This document shows, one piece after another, positions 25,537 to 32,755 of a stretch of 64,000 bases of DNA. The position numbers and the translations under genes were made by a program. Position 1 is the first letter of the stretch, and the number at the start of each line of letters is the position of its first letter. The DNA is from an uncultured Prevotellaceae bacterium (GTDB lineage: Bacteria; Bacteroidota; Bacteroidia; Bacteroidales; Bacteroidaceae): the NCBI GenBank assembly GCA_902780025.1, contig CACZDV010000007.1:1-64000 (forward strand), written 5' to 3'. The notes under the pieces were generated by a model. That model was given only the letters and a program-made list of their open reading frames with translations. It ran no database searches and was not told the DNA's origin.

Positions 25537-26019
25537 TCAGAGTTCATGTTTCATGTCCTCGTCATCCGTGTCATCCGTGTCATCTGTGGTGGGCTTCAAA
25601 AATTTGGTAGCACCTTTATTGATCTGGTCCTTGCGGTCTGCACGATACGCCATCTGGGCGCGGTTGCGCAGGATGGGGTCTTTGGGGTGACGACAGAACG
25701 ACTTGCGACTGGCATCGAAGACACCGGCCTCCAGTTCACGACGGAAGCTGCGGGCTGGGGCAAACTTCAGTTTCTTCTTGGGTGGAAGGGTGCGCAACTC
25801 GTTGGCTCCCTTGTAGGTGTAGAGGTGCTGACGCTCGGGAATGTCGATGAGGGCAAAGGTGCCGAAGCTGTCGATGGGTACACTGAGCTTGCCTTCGGTG
25901 AGCTGGAAGCGTACCTCGTCGATGAAGGCAGGCAGCACCTGCTCTACGGTGGCCTGACAGATGCCGGAACGCTTGGATACGGCAGAAGCTATTTTCTTGA
26001 GATACTGTTGTGGAAACAT
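25537..26019 (-). CDS. HU-family DNA-binding protein
   Basis: A 160-residue protein with the HU/IHF fold over residues 1-105: a helical pair (IASAVSKRSGICQATVEQVL), the strand FGTFALIDIPER with the family GFGTF-R pattern, and the closing LKFAPARSFRREL. The DNA-contacting arm lies around residues 65-85. The C-terminal tail carries an Asp/Thr repeat (TDDTDDTDD) encoded by tandem 9-bp units. It is the last gene of the late leftward unit started at 27091-27126, so it may compact or bend phage DNA late in infection. Confidence 0.8.
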   Translation of the reverse strand: MFPQQYLKKIASAVSKRSGICQATVEQVLPAFIDEVRFQLTEGKLSVPIDSFGTFALIDIPERQHLYTYKGANELRTLPPKKKLKFAPARSFRRELEAGVFDASRKSFCRHPKDPILRNRAQMAYRADRKDQINKGATKFLKPTTDDTDDTDDEDMKHEL

Positions 26020-26029
26020 ACCTGAAACT

Positions 26030-26344
26030 TTATATCACTAACTTGAAGTCGTCTGCCTGTAGGATGCAGCAGTCGCGCAGACGGCGGGTCTGACCGCTGG
26101 CGATGAACTGCACCAGGCGAGAGGGATAGGCACCGGGGCCATTGACATCGACGGAGAGGGTGACGCACTCTTCGCCGCAGATCATGTCGCCATTCGAGGC
26201 TGCGACGTACCAAACCTTGAACGGGATGCGCTCCAGGACTTCCTGTATCTGGAAGCCACCTTTGCCGTCGGGCACCTTGACCTTGACAAGCCGTGTCTTC
26301 TCGGCGACACGTCGGAGCTCGGATAATGCTAACTGTTTAACCAT
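26030..26344 (-). CDS. Hypothetical protein
   Basis: A 104-residue protein from ATG 26344 (MVKQLALSELRRVAEK). It overlaps the end of the spanin-like gene by 16 nt, so the two are probably coupled. It is a basic N-terminal helix plus a beta-rich remainder (FKVWYVAASNGDMICGEECV). Function unknown. Confidence 0.65.
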   Translation of the reverse strand: MVKQLALSELRRVAEKTRLVKVKVPDGKGGFQIQEVLERIPFKVWYVAASNGDMICGEECVTLSVDVNGPGAYPSRLVQFIASGQTRRLRDCCILQADDFKLVI

Positions 26345-27072
26345 TTCTTTTTTCGGATGAGCCAGATGACACCAATGATAAGGAGGGCATAGAGGGCGAT
26401 GTTGGCCAGATGAAGCCGGAACTGCTGCCACCAAGTGAGGGGGCTCGTGGCGCTGGTCTGACGCTGCATGTCGCGCACGGACTGCAGGGAGTCGCGCATG
26501 GTGGCCTCGTACTGGGCAAAGCGCTCCTGCCATAGGGAGTCGTGCTCACGGATGGCAAGGTGGATCTGCTGCTCGAAGGTCTGCTCCAGACGCTCGATGC
26601 GTTGCTGCTCTTGGCGCGAGAGGGTGCGGTCGGTGGTCTTCTGCTGCTGGCGCACCACACGGCCCAGAGAATCGACGGTCTCCGTCAGCGTCTCGGTGAT
26701 AATCTCATGCTCCTGTTCCTGACGGGCGAACTCCTCGCGTGTGCGCTGTATCACGGCAGTAATAATGGAGTCGATGTTGACAGTCTGATTGCTGACCTGT
26801 ACGGACTGGCTATGCTCGGTAGCGGCAGAGTCGGCCACGACAACATGGGTCTGCTCCTGATGCTCCTGCTTCTGCGTGGCGCAGGAACTGAACACCGAAC
26901 AAATGGCAAAGGCCGCAAGCAGAACGAAGAAGCCGATGATGGTGTTGCGTAGCATCTTCATCGTCATGCGCTGGTACTCATCCAGCTCTTCTTTCGTCGG
27001 GTGCTCAGGCAGCGGGTCGTAATAATACTGGCCCGTTGGGTCGAGAGGATCAAAGTAGAATGGTCTCATCAT
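26329..27072 (-). CDS. Spanin-like envelope protein
   Basis: A 247-residue protein from ATG 27072 (or 27069); the frame is open to 27093, but that codon lies in the -7 box of its promoter. It has a hydrophobic segment at about residues 43-61 ending in a lipobox-like SVFSSC, a long coiled-coil region rich in Gln/Glu/Arg (about 65-205), and a C-terminal membrane segment (IALYALLIIGVIWL) with basic end. A lipoprotein-like N-terminus plus a C-terminal anchor is the layout of one-piece spanins, which fuse inner and outer membranes in lysis. The 40-residue region before the first hydrophobic segment is unusual. Lysis is inferred. Confidence 0.5.
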   Translation of the reverse strand: MMRPFYFDPLDPTGQYYYDPLPEHPTKEELDEYQRMTMKMLRNTIIGFFVLLAAFAICSVFSSCATQKQEHQEQTHVVVADSAATEHSQSVQVSNQTVNIDSIITAVIQRTREEFARQEQEHEIITETLTETVDSLGRVVRQQQKTTDRTLSRQEQQRIERLEQTFEQQIHLAIREHDSLWQERFAQYEATMRDSLQSVRDMQRQTSATSPLTWWQQFRLHLANIALYALLIIGVIWLIRKKKWLNS

Positions 27073-27090
27073 AACTATTGGGTTTTGATA

Positions 27091-27126
27091 CAAAGATAAT
27101 ATTTGCCGCTCGCCGCATCAAGGGCA
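27091..27126 (-). promoter_or_regulatory. Late-type promoter P1 (TGCCCTTGA family)
   Basis: Minus strand TGCCCTTGA (27126-27118), exactly 19 nt, then TATCTTTG (27098-27091). It drives the spanin-like/104-residue/HU unit and is the only leftward member of the seven-copy family. Confidence 0.8.
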
Positions 27127-27141
27127 AATGTTGGTTGGAAC

Positions 27142-27377
27142 ATAAAAAGAAGCACCGCCACCCACAAAGCTACAACGGGACGACGGTGCGGGTGAGTAAG
27201 TAAACACCCAGTGCAGGGATGTATAACCTGCAGTTTCTTCTGTTTAAAAACAAACTACTTAAAAACTAATCTACTAAAACAAATCAAAAAATTGAAACCT
27301 GTACGCCTCACCGCTCGTACCTTTCGTCATCGCGACGCCGTATGAAAAAAAGCTTTTCAGTTATCAGACCACTAAAT
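27142..27377 (-). ncRNA. Possible small RNA
   Basis: A promoter (TTTG 27415-27412, 20 nt, TAACTTTG 27391-27384) would start a leftward RNA near 27377. A stem GCACCG/CGGTGC (27189-27152) followed by TTCTTTTT (27151-27144) would end it, giving about 230 nt. An alternative hairpin using GGGTG and CACCC (27209-27190) overlaps the terminator stem, so the two forms may be mutually exclusive. The only frame inside is 18 codons. Confidence 0.45.
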
Positions 27378-27383
27378 CCGGCG

Positions 27384-27415
27384 CAAAGTTAGGTGATTTT
27401 CGCGTAACGTGCAAA
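27384..27415 (-). promoter_or_regulatory. Promoter of the possible small RNA
   Basis: Minus strand TTTG, a 20-nt spacer and TAACTTTG. Confidence 0.6.
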
Positions 27416-27419
27416 TTTT

Positions 27420-27990
27420 GAGGGAGTTATCTGCGCGACGGCAAAAATTTTTGTTAAGGAGTTATCAGGTTATCAGATAGTTTCAAAATCATTTATAAAC
27501 TCCTAACGCACTGATTATCAATTATTTATCCGAAAAAAATCGGGGTTATTTTTGATTTCCTTGGTGGGATAAGTGTTCCAAAAAAGAAAAATAACGAGCT
27601 ATATATACTACATAATTTATTGATTATCAGTCATTTATTTTATTTGTATATATTTGTTTTACTTATTGTGGGTGTAAGGGAGAGACGTGCGCGTTGCTTG
27701 ATGAATGAGAAAGAATACAGGAATTTCAGAGGTTTTAGAAAAATTTCTGAGTTTCGCCGAAAAACGCAATCTTTTGATAAATACACTTTTTCGACTTCGC
27801 AACAGCTTGAATGTCAGGCGGTTGCAAGTTATCAAAAAGAAAATAACTCGGATGGCAGTTTTTCGGGTGTTTCGGCTGCTAACTTGCTGATACTCACCAG
27901 TTTCATAAATTTATCAGAACAGTTATTTTTTTGAGGTGAAAACATGGAAATTTGAGCGATTTCTGATAAATGGCGAAAGTTTCTTTTTGC
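27420..27990. other. AT-rich gap with repeated TTATCA elements
   Basis: A 570-nt AT-rich stretch between divergent genes with several TTATC/TTATCA words (for example GTTATCAGGTTATCAG near 27466, GATTATCAATT near 27513, TTGATTATCAGTC near 27620, GTTATCAAAA near 27830). They resemble relaxed DnaA boxes. Reading frames here (27620-27934 and 27705-27890, plus strand) lack leaders or recognisable features. A second origin or a DnaA-loading region is possible. Confidence 0.35.
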
Positions 27991-28004
27991 TCGCTGAAAT
28001 TTCG

Positions 28005-28012
28005 TAATTTTG
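28005..28012 (+). promoter_or_regulatory. Promoter -7 box for the gene at 28039
   Basis: TAATTTTG, 26 nt before the ATG. The -33 region is T-rich (TTTCTTTTTG). Confidence 0.5.
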
Positions 28013-28038
28013 CACCGTGAAGGCGTAATGGATAGATA

Positions 28039-28638
28039 ATGAGCGAGAGACAATACAGGGCACCTGCTATCTGCTGGCTAAAGGTAACGGACTTTATCCA
28101 AGGCTGGGTTCAGCACGAACTCGGCGGTGGCGCAATGGTGAAGGATTGGAAGGTGGTGAGCATTCAGCACCTGCCAGGAGCCAGACGTGCGCTGCGCCTG
28201 GAGACGGCGAACGAGCCGATGGGGAACGGACCGATTGGCAACTCCATCTCGGCCACGTTCCGCAATGCGCTGGATGCCGGCATGAGGATTGATCCGACGA
28301 CGATAGAGGAGAGCTACGGAGCGACAAAGGAAAGTCTGCTGCAGTACTTGCCCATCGAGTGTCCCAGGCTGTGCATGACCAGGAGCGGCGTGCTGCGTCC
28401 GTGGACGCTGGACGTGAACTTCGGCATGAAGCAGGCGAAGGTCATACAGCGCATCCTGAGAGAGGCGTTCTGGCAGGCCGTCAGCGACTATGCCGACAGG
28501 TATGCCAGAGAGCACCGTGACAAGAAGTACGCCCAGATTGACATGATAGAGGCGTTCTGCCGTGACACCGACACACCCGACGTCTATGCAGAGCCCATGC
28601 GCCGTGAGTGGCAGCGTCGCTTGCTGCGCGAGAAGTGA
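28039..28638 (+). CDS. Hypothetical protein
   Basis: A 199-residue soluble protein, not recognised. It is basic at the C-terminus (MRREWQRRLLREK) and has a strand-rich first half followed by helices from about residue 130. It converges on the helicase-loader gene so closely that the two stop codons abut (28636-28638 and 28639-28641). Its place beside replication genes suggests, but does not show, a role there. Confidence 0.68.
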   Translation: MSERQYRAPAICWLKVTDFIQGWVQHELGGGAMVKDWKVVSIQHLPGARRALRLETANEPMGNGPIGNSISATFRNALDAGMRIDPTTIEESYGATKESLLQYLPIECPRLCMTRSGVLRPWTLDVNFGMKQAKVIQRILREAFWQAVSDYADRYAREHRDKKYAQIDMIEAFCRDTDTPDVYAEPMRREWQRRLLREK

Positions 28639-29544
28639 TTACCAGAGATTGGGTCCTGAGAAGAGGACGGTGGTGGTGATGGACTTCAAGCGGTTGATGA
28701 CGTTCTGGCCATAGTATTCCTCAAAGGATGTGTGGAACTGCGACTTACCAGACCACGTGTCGGGCATGGGTTTAGTAGAGAGGCAGTTGGTGGTGATGAT
28801 AAGCAGCTTGCCATCGCGCTCTGCTGCGTCGCACAATTCCTCGAAAGGACGGCGGCGGCGACCGTAGTAGTTGGTCTCGACAGACTCAGTGCCCAGTCCG
28901 TCGATGATGATACACTTCGCATTCAGCAGCTCGTCGATGCGCTCTACATTGCCATTGCGTAACGTCATTTCTTTGGCGGGACACTGTACGATGCTCTTAT
29001 AGCCGAGGATGACAGGCAGCACCTTGGTACACAACAGCGTCTTACCCGTACCGCTGTAACCGATACAGACCAATCCCCTACCCTTGTTGTCGGAGAGCCA
29101 GGTGGCCACCTTGTCGTAAGCTGGCAACCATTGGCCGTCGTGGCCCAGGAAATAACGCAGGCCGTCGCGCATTCGCTTCTCAGCATCGGCAATCCTGAAG
29201 TGTGGACGTTCGGTACCAACGGTGCATCCCTGCTGGCGCAGGTAGTCTGCCACCTGTGCAAAGTCAGGCTCGCGTCGTGGCTCCAGAATACGGTACTTCA
29301 GTATGATGTCCGTCTTAAAGACTTCCTTCGTGGCCCAGCGGATATCCTTGGCACCGTTCATCTCCTGAAACTCATAGACGTACTTTGACGGCACCTGAAT
29401 AAGCAGCACGTGTGTGTCGGCATCGTAGCTCTCGAAGCGCACATCACCAAACCATACGTCGAACCAGTGCCTGAACTTGTCGCCGTACTTCTCGCGGATC
29501 ATCGCGAGGCTGTCTTTCCAAAGTTTGCTGTAATCGTTTTCCAT
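28639..29544 (-). CDS. Helicase loader: DnaA domain I fused to a DnaC-like AAA+ ATPase
   Basis: A 301-residue protein. Residues 5-85 match DnaA domain I, closest to Bacteroidetes DnaA (LWKDSLAMIREKYG, then LLIQVPSKYVYEF). Residues 155-301 are an AAA+ module of the DnaC/IstB type: Walker A GYSGTGKT (162-169), Walker B IIIDGLG (212-218), and an arginine-bearing C-terminal part with VINRLKSITT. In DnaA, domain I contacts the replicative helicase, so this fusion probably recruits host DnaB to the phage origin. It lies 3 nt after the rep gene, and the two form one replication unit. Confidence 0.8.
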   Translation of the reverse strand: MENDYSKLWKDSLAMIREKYGDKFRHWFDVWFGDVRFESYDADTHVLLIQVPSKYVYEFQEMNGAKDIRWATKEVFKTDIILKYRILEPRREPDFAQVADYLRQQGCTVGTERPHFRIADAEKRMRDGLRYFLGHDGQWLPAYDKVATWLSDNKGRGLVCIGYSGTGKTLLCTKVLPVILGYKSIVQCPAKEMTLRNGNVERIDELLNAKCIIIDGLGTESVETNYYGRRRRPFEELCDAAERDGKLLIITTNCLSTKPMPDTWSGKSQFHTSFEEYYGQNVINRLKSITTTVLFSGPNLW

Positions 29545-29547
29545 AAC

Positions 29548-30462
29548 CTACTCTCCCCACATTGGCATTGTTTCCTGCTCAGGCTCTTTCTTCTCGATGG
29601 GCTTCTTGACATCGTTCAGATGTACGAGGAAGTCGAAGCGAAGAGGTTCACCGTCGAAACCTTCCGGCAGTTCGGTGAAGTCAAACCAACAGTCGCTCTT
29701 CCCTTCGTCTGCAAGGGCTTTCAATTCACGCTGGGCGGTACGCAGCACATCGGACTTGAAATGCTTGTAGAGCTTCTGAGACTTGCGGTACCAGCGATCG
29801 TGCTCGTCCTTGTCGTCACAGCCGAGAATACGGCGCAGCTCTTCGTAGGTGACATACCAGTGGAAGATGCCGGAGTCGTCTCGCTCGAACCCACGTGCGG
29901 AGGTAATAAGCATGTAGAGACGGGCGGTGTGCTTGCTCTTGGAAGAGGTGACTACGGGCAGGAGATAGCGGCTGTACATGGTGAAGTTGAAGACGGCCTG
30001 GGCTTGCTTCTTGGTGAAGGTGAAGCGAATCTTGTCGCGCTTGCTTCCACGGGAGGGATAGGTGATTTCGTCGACAAAGTGCGACAGGCTTACTTCGCCC
30101 TTCTGCTTGTCTTCGTAGCGGAAGACCATCTCCATGAATTTCTTAGCCACGCGCTCCACATCGCGATAGGCATCAGGACGATCAACGACGTCGCTGAACT
30201 TAAAGTCGATGTTAACACGGTCGTCCTGCATGTCGGGAAACAACTGCAGCTGACCGTCTACGGGCCCGCGCTCGAACATGGCCTGCACGCCATCCTGCAC
30301 GCTCTGCATCATGCCGACGAGAATACGTATCTGCTGAGTGGAGAGATCGGCCTGGATAGCCGAGATGGGGTACGGCTGCCTGATGTAGCGCATGGGCAGG
30401 TTCTTCGCGTCGGCGGGCTGTGCCGTCGGCTGACTCTGGGTGGTTTGTTTCTTTTCTTCCAT
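29548..30462 (-). CDS. Rep_3-type plasmid replication initiator
   Basis: A 304-residue protein built like Rep_3/RepB initiators of Bacteroides-type plasmids: a Gln/Pro-rich leader, then YPISAIQADLSTQQIRILVGMM (the first winged helix begins here), and a second winged-helix half around 180-260 containing YVTYEELRRILGC. Such proteins bind iterons as monomers and are inactivated by dimerisation. Thirteen iterons lie directly upstream (30726-31260), and the loader gene follows. The family call rests on the fold pattern and context, as no short diagnostic motif exists. Confidence 0.78.
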   Translation of the reverse strand: MEEKKQTTQSQPTAQPADAKNLPMRYIRQPYPISAIQADLSTQQIRILVGMMQSVQDGVQAMFERGPVDGQLQLFPDMQDDRVNIDFKFSDVVDRPDAYRDVERVAKKFMEMVFRYEDKQKGEVSLSHFVDEITYPSRGSKRDKIRFTFTKKQAQAVFNFTMYSRYLLPVVTSSKSKHTARLYMLITSARGFERDDSGIFHWYVTYEELRRILGCDDKDEHDRWYRKSQKLYKHFKSDVLRTAQRELKALADEGKSDCWFDFTELPEGFDGEPLRFDFLVHLNDVKKPIEKKEPEQETMPMWGE

Positions 30463-30484
30463 TGTCTTGCAATCTTTTATGTCG

Positions 30485-30574
30485 GAGGTCGCAGCAGAAC
30501 AAAGGCGGCAGCCCTTATGCGTTCTGCTACAAACACTTCGACCTCTGCTGACAGTGGGGAAACAGGCTGCCGCC
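30485..30574 (-). promoter_or_regulatory. Structured leader of the rep mRNA, possible pseudoknot
   Basis: Three inverted repeats interlock in the rep leader: GAGGTCG (30485-30491) with CGACCTC (30539-30545), AGCAGAAC (30493-30500) with GTTCTGCT (30521-30528), and GGCGGCAGCC (30504-30513) with GGCTGCCGCC (30565-30574). The first two nest. The third joins the inner loop to sequence outside, giving a pseudoknot or a switch between forms. Leader pseudoknots control Rep synthesis in some plasmid groups (for example IncB and IncI), which makes this a likely copy-number control. Confidence 0.5.
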
Positions 30575-30658
30575 TATCTTTATTCGATGTATGATACGAT
30601 GGAGTTACAGTCCGTCCACGTCACACAGAGAGGTTTAACATTATGTTTGTAGCGAGGG

Positions 30659-30690
30659 CAAAGGTAAGAATTATTTCTGAAAGTTCCAAA
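30659..30690 (-). promoter_or_regulatory. rep promoter
   Basis: Minus strand TTTG (30690-30687), a 20-nt spacer and TACCTTTG (30666-30659). Start near 30652, leaving a 190-nt leader. The first iteron is 36 nt upstream of the -33 box, so Rep bound there could repress its own gene. Confidence 0.7.
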
Positions 30691-30725
30691 TGCTTTCGGA
30701 AAAATATGCGTTAAAAATGCGTAAT

Positions 30726-30937
30726 GTTGGGTTTCTTCGACCGCAAGTTGGGTTTTTCCGACCAAAGTTAGGAAGTTGTATTTTTCCGACTGCGAGTTGT
30801 AAATCTCCGACCGAGTTGTGTTTCTTCGACTAAAAGTTGGTTTTGCCCGACTTTCGGTTGGATATCTCCGACTGCAAGTTGGGAATGCTCGACCACTAAG
30901 TTGGGTTTCTTCGACTGGTTGTTGTTATTGTTCGACC
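30726..30937 (+). repeat. Iteron array, ten copies, probable replication origin
   Basis: Ten 17-bp repeats of consensus GTTGGGTTTCTTCGACC/T start at 30726, 30747, 30775, 30796, 30815, 30836, 30857, 30878, 30900 and 30921. Spacing is about 21 bp (two helical turns) except for one 28-bp step. The ends GTTG and CGAC are nearly invariant; the middle varies. This is the layout of initiator-binding iterons, next to a Rep_3-type gene. Confidence 0.9.
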
Positions 30938-31052
30938 GATATAAAACGTAACTTCTTGTGTGTTAGGCGTTTCGCCATCCGTAAATATATAAATACTCTA
31001 TTTAATTGGTTCTTGTAAATGAGGAAAACCAACAAACAAATAATCTTTGTGA

Positions 31053-31069
31053 GTTGGGTTTTTCCGACT
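31053..31069 (+). repeat. Isolated iteron copy
   Basis: GTTGGGTTTTTCCGACT, a full match to the consensus, 116 bp beyond the main array. The AT-rich sequence between them (30938-31052) could be the unwinding region. Confidence 0.8.
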
Positions 31070-31138
31070 GATAAAGAAGAAGTTAGGGTGTATATATGTC
31101 GGGAACGCCCATAGGCAGTAGGATATCAGCCATTTTCC

Positions 31139-31155
31139 GGTCGAAGATTCGTATC
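31139..31155 (-). repeat. Degenerate inverted iteron
   Basis: On the minus strand GATACGAATCTTCGACC, sharing the right half (AATCTTCGAC) with the consensus. It may be a decayed copy or a looping site. Confidence 0.4.
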
Positions 31156-31222
31156 AAACTCGGACAAAAGCGTAACTTCGGTATCAAGAAAGGATATAAA
31201 TCGACTAAACGCTTTCTGGTGA

Positions 31223-31260
31223 GTTGGGTTTTTCCGACCGCAAGTTGGGAATCTTCGACT
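31223..31260 (+). repeat. Iteron pair
   Basis: Two more copies at 31223-31239 and 31244-31260 with the 21-bp spacing, just before late-type promoter P2. Rep binding here could affect that promoter. Confidence 0.8.
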
Positions 31261-31283
31261 GACAGCCCTACTCTATTTGCAAA

Positions 31284-31319
31284 TGCCCTTGATTTATGGC
31301 AGGGTATTTTGTATCTTTG
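31284..31319 (+). promoter_or_regulatory. Late-type promoter P2 (TGCCCTTGA family)
   Basis: TGCCCTTGA (31284-31292), 19 nt, TATCTTTG (31312-31319). It drives the exported protein gene at 31380 (or 31353). Confidence 0.8.
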
Positions 31320-31379
31320 TATGTAGGAATAGTAACGCCGTGGAACTCGGCTATGTCAAATTCTAAAACGCGAAAGGCA

Positions 31380-31784
31380 ATGAAGAAATTCGTTTGCATG
31401 ATGTGCCTGATGATGATTACTCTGATGGCGCACGCTACGGCTCAGATGCAGGCTTATGGCCCACCTGAGCAAGACATCGGCTGCGTAATGGTAGCCACTC
31501 TCTCGCTGGACGGCACTGCCGTTGCTTCGTTCGATTCACAGTTGAACATCGTGGACTTGCAGACTCCCGTAATGCTGAACCAGGAGGCCAGCACAACGTC
31601 TGCACAAGTCGTCGATGCTTATTCACTCCTTACACCCACAGGAGAGGTTAGCATGACACTTGTATGTTACCGATGGCCTAATAGTGAAACCGAAACGATG
31701 AACCTCAGAAACGACTACACAGGCAATTACGCTCCTGATGGCGACGCATACTCTTTTACGTCATCGCGGGCAGACTTCAGCTAA
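31380..31784 (+). CDS. Small exported protein
   Basis: A 134-residue protein from ATG 31380, which gives a signal peptide (MKKFVCMMCLMMITLMAHATA, cut after about residue 21). A start at 31353 would add nine residues before it. The mature part is acidic, Thr/Ser-rich and beta-like. It stands alone between the iterons and the ParA block, under a late-type promoter, so it may be a moron-type gene that alters the host surface or supports lysis. Unknown function. Confidence 0.6.
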   Translation: MKKFVCMMCLMMITLMAHATAQMQAYGPPEQDIGCVMVATLSLDGTAVASFDSQLNIVDLQTPVMLNQEASTTSAQVVDAYSLLTPTGEVSMTLVCYRWPNSETETMNLRNDYTGNYAPDGDAYSFTSSRADFS

Positions 31785-31929
31785 GTTGTAAATCGCTTTC
31801 GGGCAATCAACCGATAAGGCACACAGACTTTAAATCTGTCCGCGTCATATCTTTACGATTATAATACAACAACGACCGCATCGCCTTGTTATCCTCGGTG
31901 CGGTCGTTGCCATGTCTTTCAGCCCTACC
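31785..31929. terminator. Hairpins between convergent exported-protein genes
   Basis: A perfect 10-bp stem AACGACCGCA/TGCGGTCGTT (31871-31908) and a smaller ACAGA/TCTGT hairpin (31823-31839) lie between converging genes. The first could stop transcription on either strand, although its T tracts are poor. Confidence 0.5.
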
Positions 31930-32334
31930 CTATTGTCGGCGTGCTGACACAACGGTATCTACAGGTGTGCTGTCCTTCTTTCTGGTGAACGATGTTCCGT
32001 TCAGCCATAGCGTATTGTCGGAAACACTGTAAGTCCAGTCATACTCTTCTTCAAATTCCTTGGTGGCACTATTGAAGAATTTGATATGGATATGTCCGAG
32101 TTCAGAAATCGTGTAGGTTAAGTCGGACCATCTGCCAGAGGAATCGTTATAGTATCCTCTGAAATCACCACCAAACGTATATATCCGTGTATTATTCCTG
32201 ACGTCAGAAATCCATTGGCCAATCAGATCGTAATCCCTGATGCCTGGTTCTTCATCCTTGCTGCAGGACGTAAAAGCCAAGAGACTTGCCAGCACAATGA
32301 GCATGATGCGGCCTGCGGAGATAATAGTTTTCAT
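31930..32334 (-). CDS. Small lipoprotein
   Basis: A 134-residue lipoprotein: signal segment to residue 22 and lipobox LAFTSC with the acylated Cys followed by SKDEE, as in Bacteroidetes surface lipoproteins. The mature part is rich in strands and Tyr/Trp (WSDLTYTISELGHIHIKF) and resembles small lipocalin-like lipoproteins. As the last gene of the ParA operon it may serve surface exclusion of related phages, by analogy with lipoprotein exclusion factors; not shown by sequence. Confidence 0.72.
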   Translation of the reverse strand: MKTIISAGRIMLIVLASLLAFTSCSKDEEPGIRDYDLIGQWISDVRNNTRIYTFGGDFRGYYNDSSGRWSDLTYTISELGHIHIKFFNSATKEFEEEYDWTYSVSDNTLWLNGTSFTRKKDSTPVDTVVSARRQ

Positions 32335-32576
32335 AGCTGCTGCTGTTTTAGTTGTTCAATTTCTTCTTTTACGTCGTTGGACTTCACCCATCCGTTGTAG
32401 ACATCATCGTCTGGAATCATATTGTCCTGTGCAAGATACTGCTGTAGCTTGCGACGGGCATCTTCAATGTGCTTCCATGCCTCTTCTGGCTGCTCATGCG
32501 CCTCTAACTGTTGTGCGGCGTACAGATGACTCTCGGCCTCTGACACCAGCGTATAATCATGCGTGTACTGTTGCAT
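32331..32576 (-). CDS. Small helical hypothetical protein
   Basis: An 81-residue, wholly helical protein (HLYAAQQLEAHEQPEEAWKH) with a Gln/Lys-rich end. Its stop overlaps the lipoprotein start by 4 nt. Function unknown. Confidence 0.65.
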   Translation of the reverse strand: MQQYTHDYTLVSEAESHLYAAQQLEAHEQPEEAWKHIEDARRKLQQYLAQDNMIPDDDVYNGWVKSNDVKEEIEQLKQQQL

Positions 32577-32588
32577 AGATATATTGCT

Positions 32589-32753
32589 TTAAATTTCTCT
32601 ACCGATATATGGTTTTGAAGTCCCATCAATCATCCAAAGTAAGGCATCTCTGACACCTTCGTCATAACTGCCTGCACTATTCACATCTCCGCTGTTGATA
32701 TTCTCATTACAAGCATCTATCAATTCGTATGCTTCACTTTCTGTATGCTTCAT
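32589..32753 (-). CDS. 54-residue hypothetical protein
   Basis: A short acidic protein starting MKHTESEAYELIDACNE and ending KPYIGREI. Gaps are 2 nt upstream and 12 nt downstream. The pattern EGVRDALLWMIDG looks like a folded helix pair. Function unknown. Confidence 0.6.
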   Translation of the reverse strand: MKHTESEAYELIDACNENINSGDVNSAGSYDEGVRDALLWMIDGTSKPYIGREI

Positions 32754-32755
32754 AA

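Noticed and set aside
27620..27934. Plus-strand frame of 104 codons in the AT-rich gap
   Set aside because: It has a hydrophobic start, then a random-looking sequence, and no leader or neighbour support. It overlaps other frames of equal quality.
30726..31260. Iteron array as a CRISPR array
   Set aside because: The repeats are 17 bp with 4-bp gaps, far too short for repeat-spacer units, and no cas genes are near. Rep_3 context explains them.
31823..31839. Anticodon-like hairpin ACAGA-CTTTAAA-TCTGT, which would read UAA stops
   Set aside because: It has a 5-bp stem and 7-nt loop, but no matching acceptor stem, D arm or T arm could be built around it, so it is not a tRNA.
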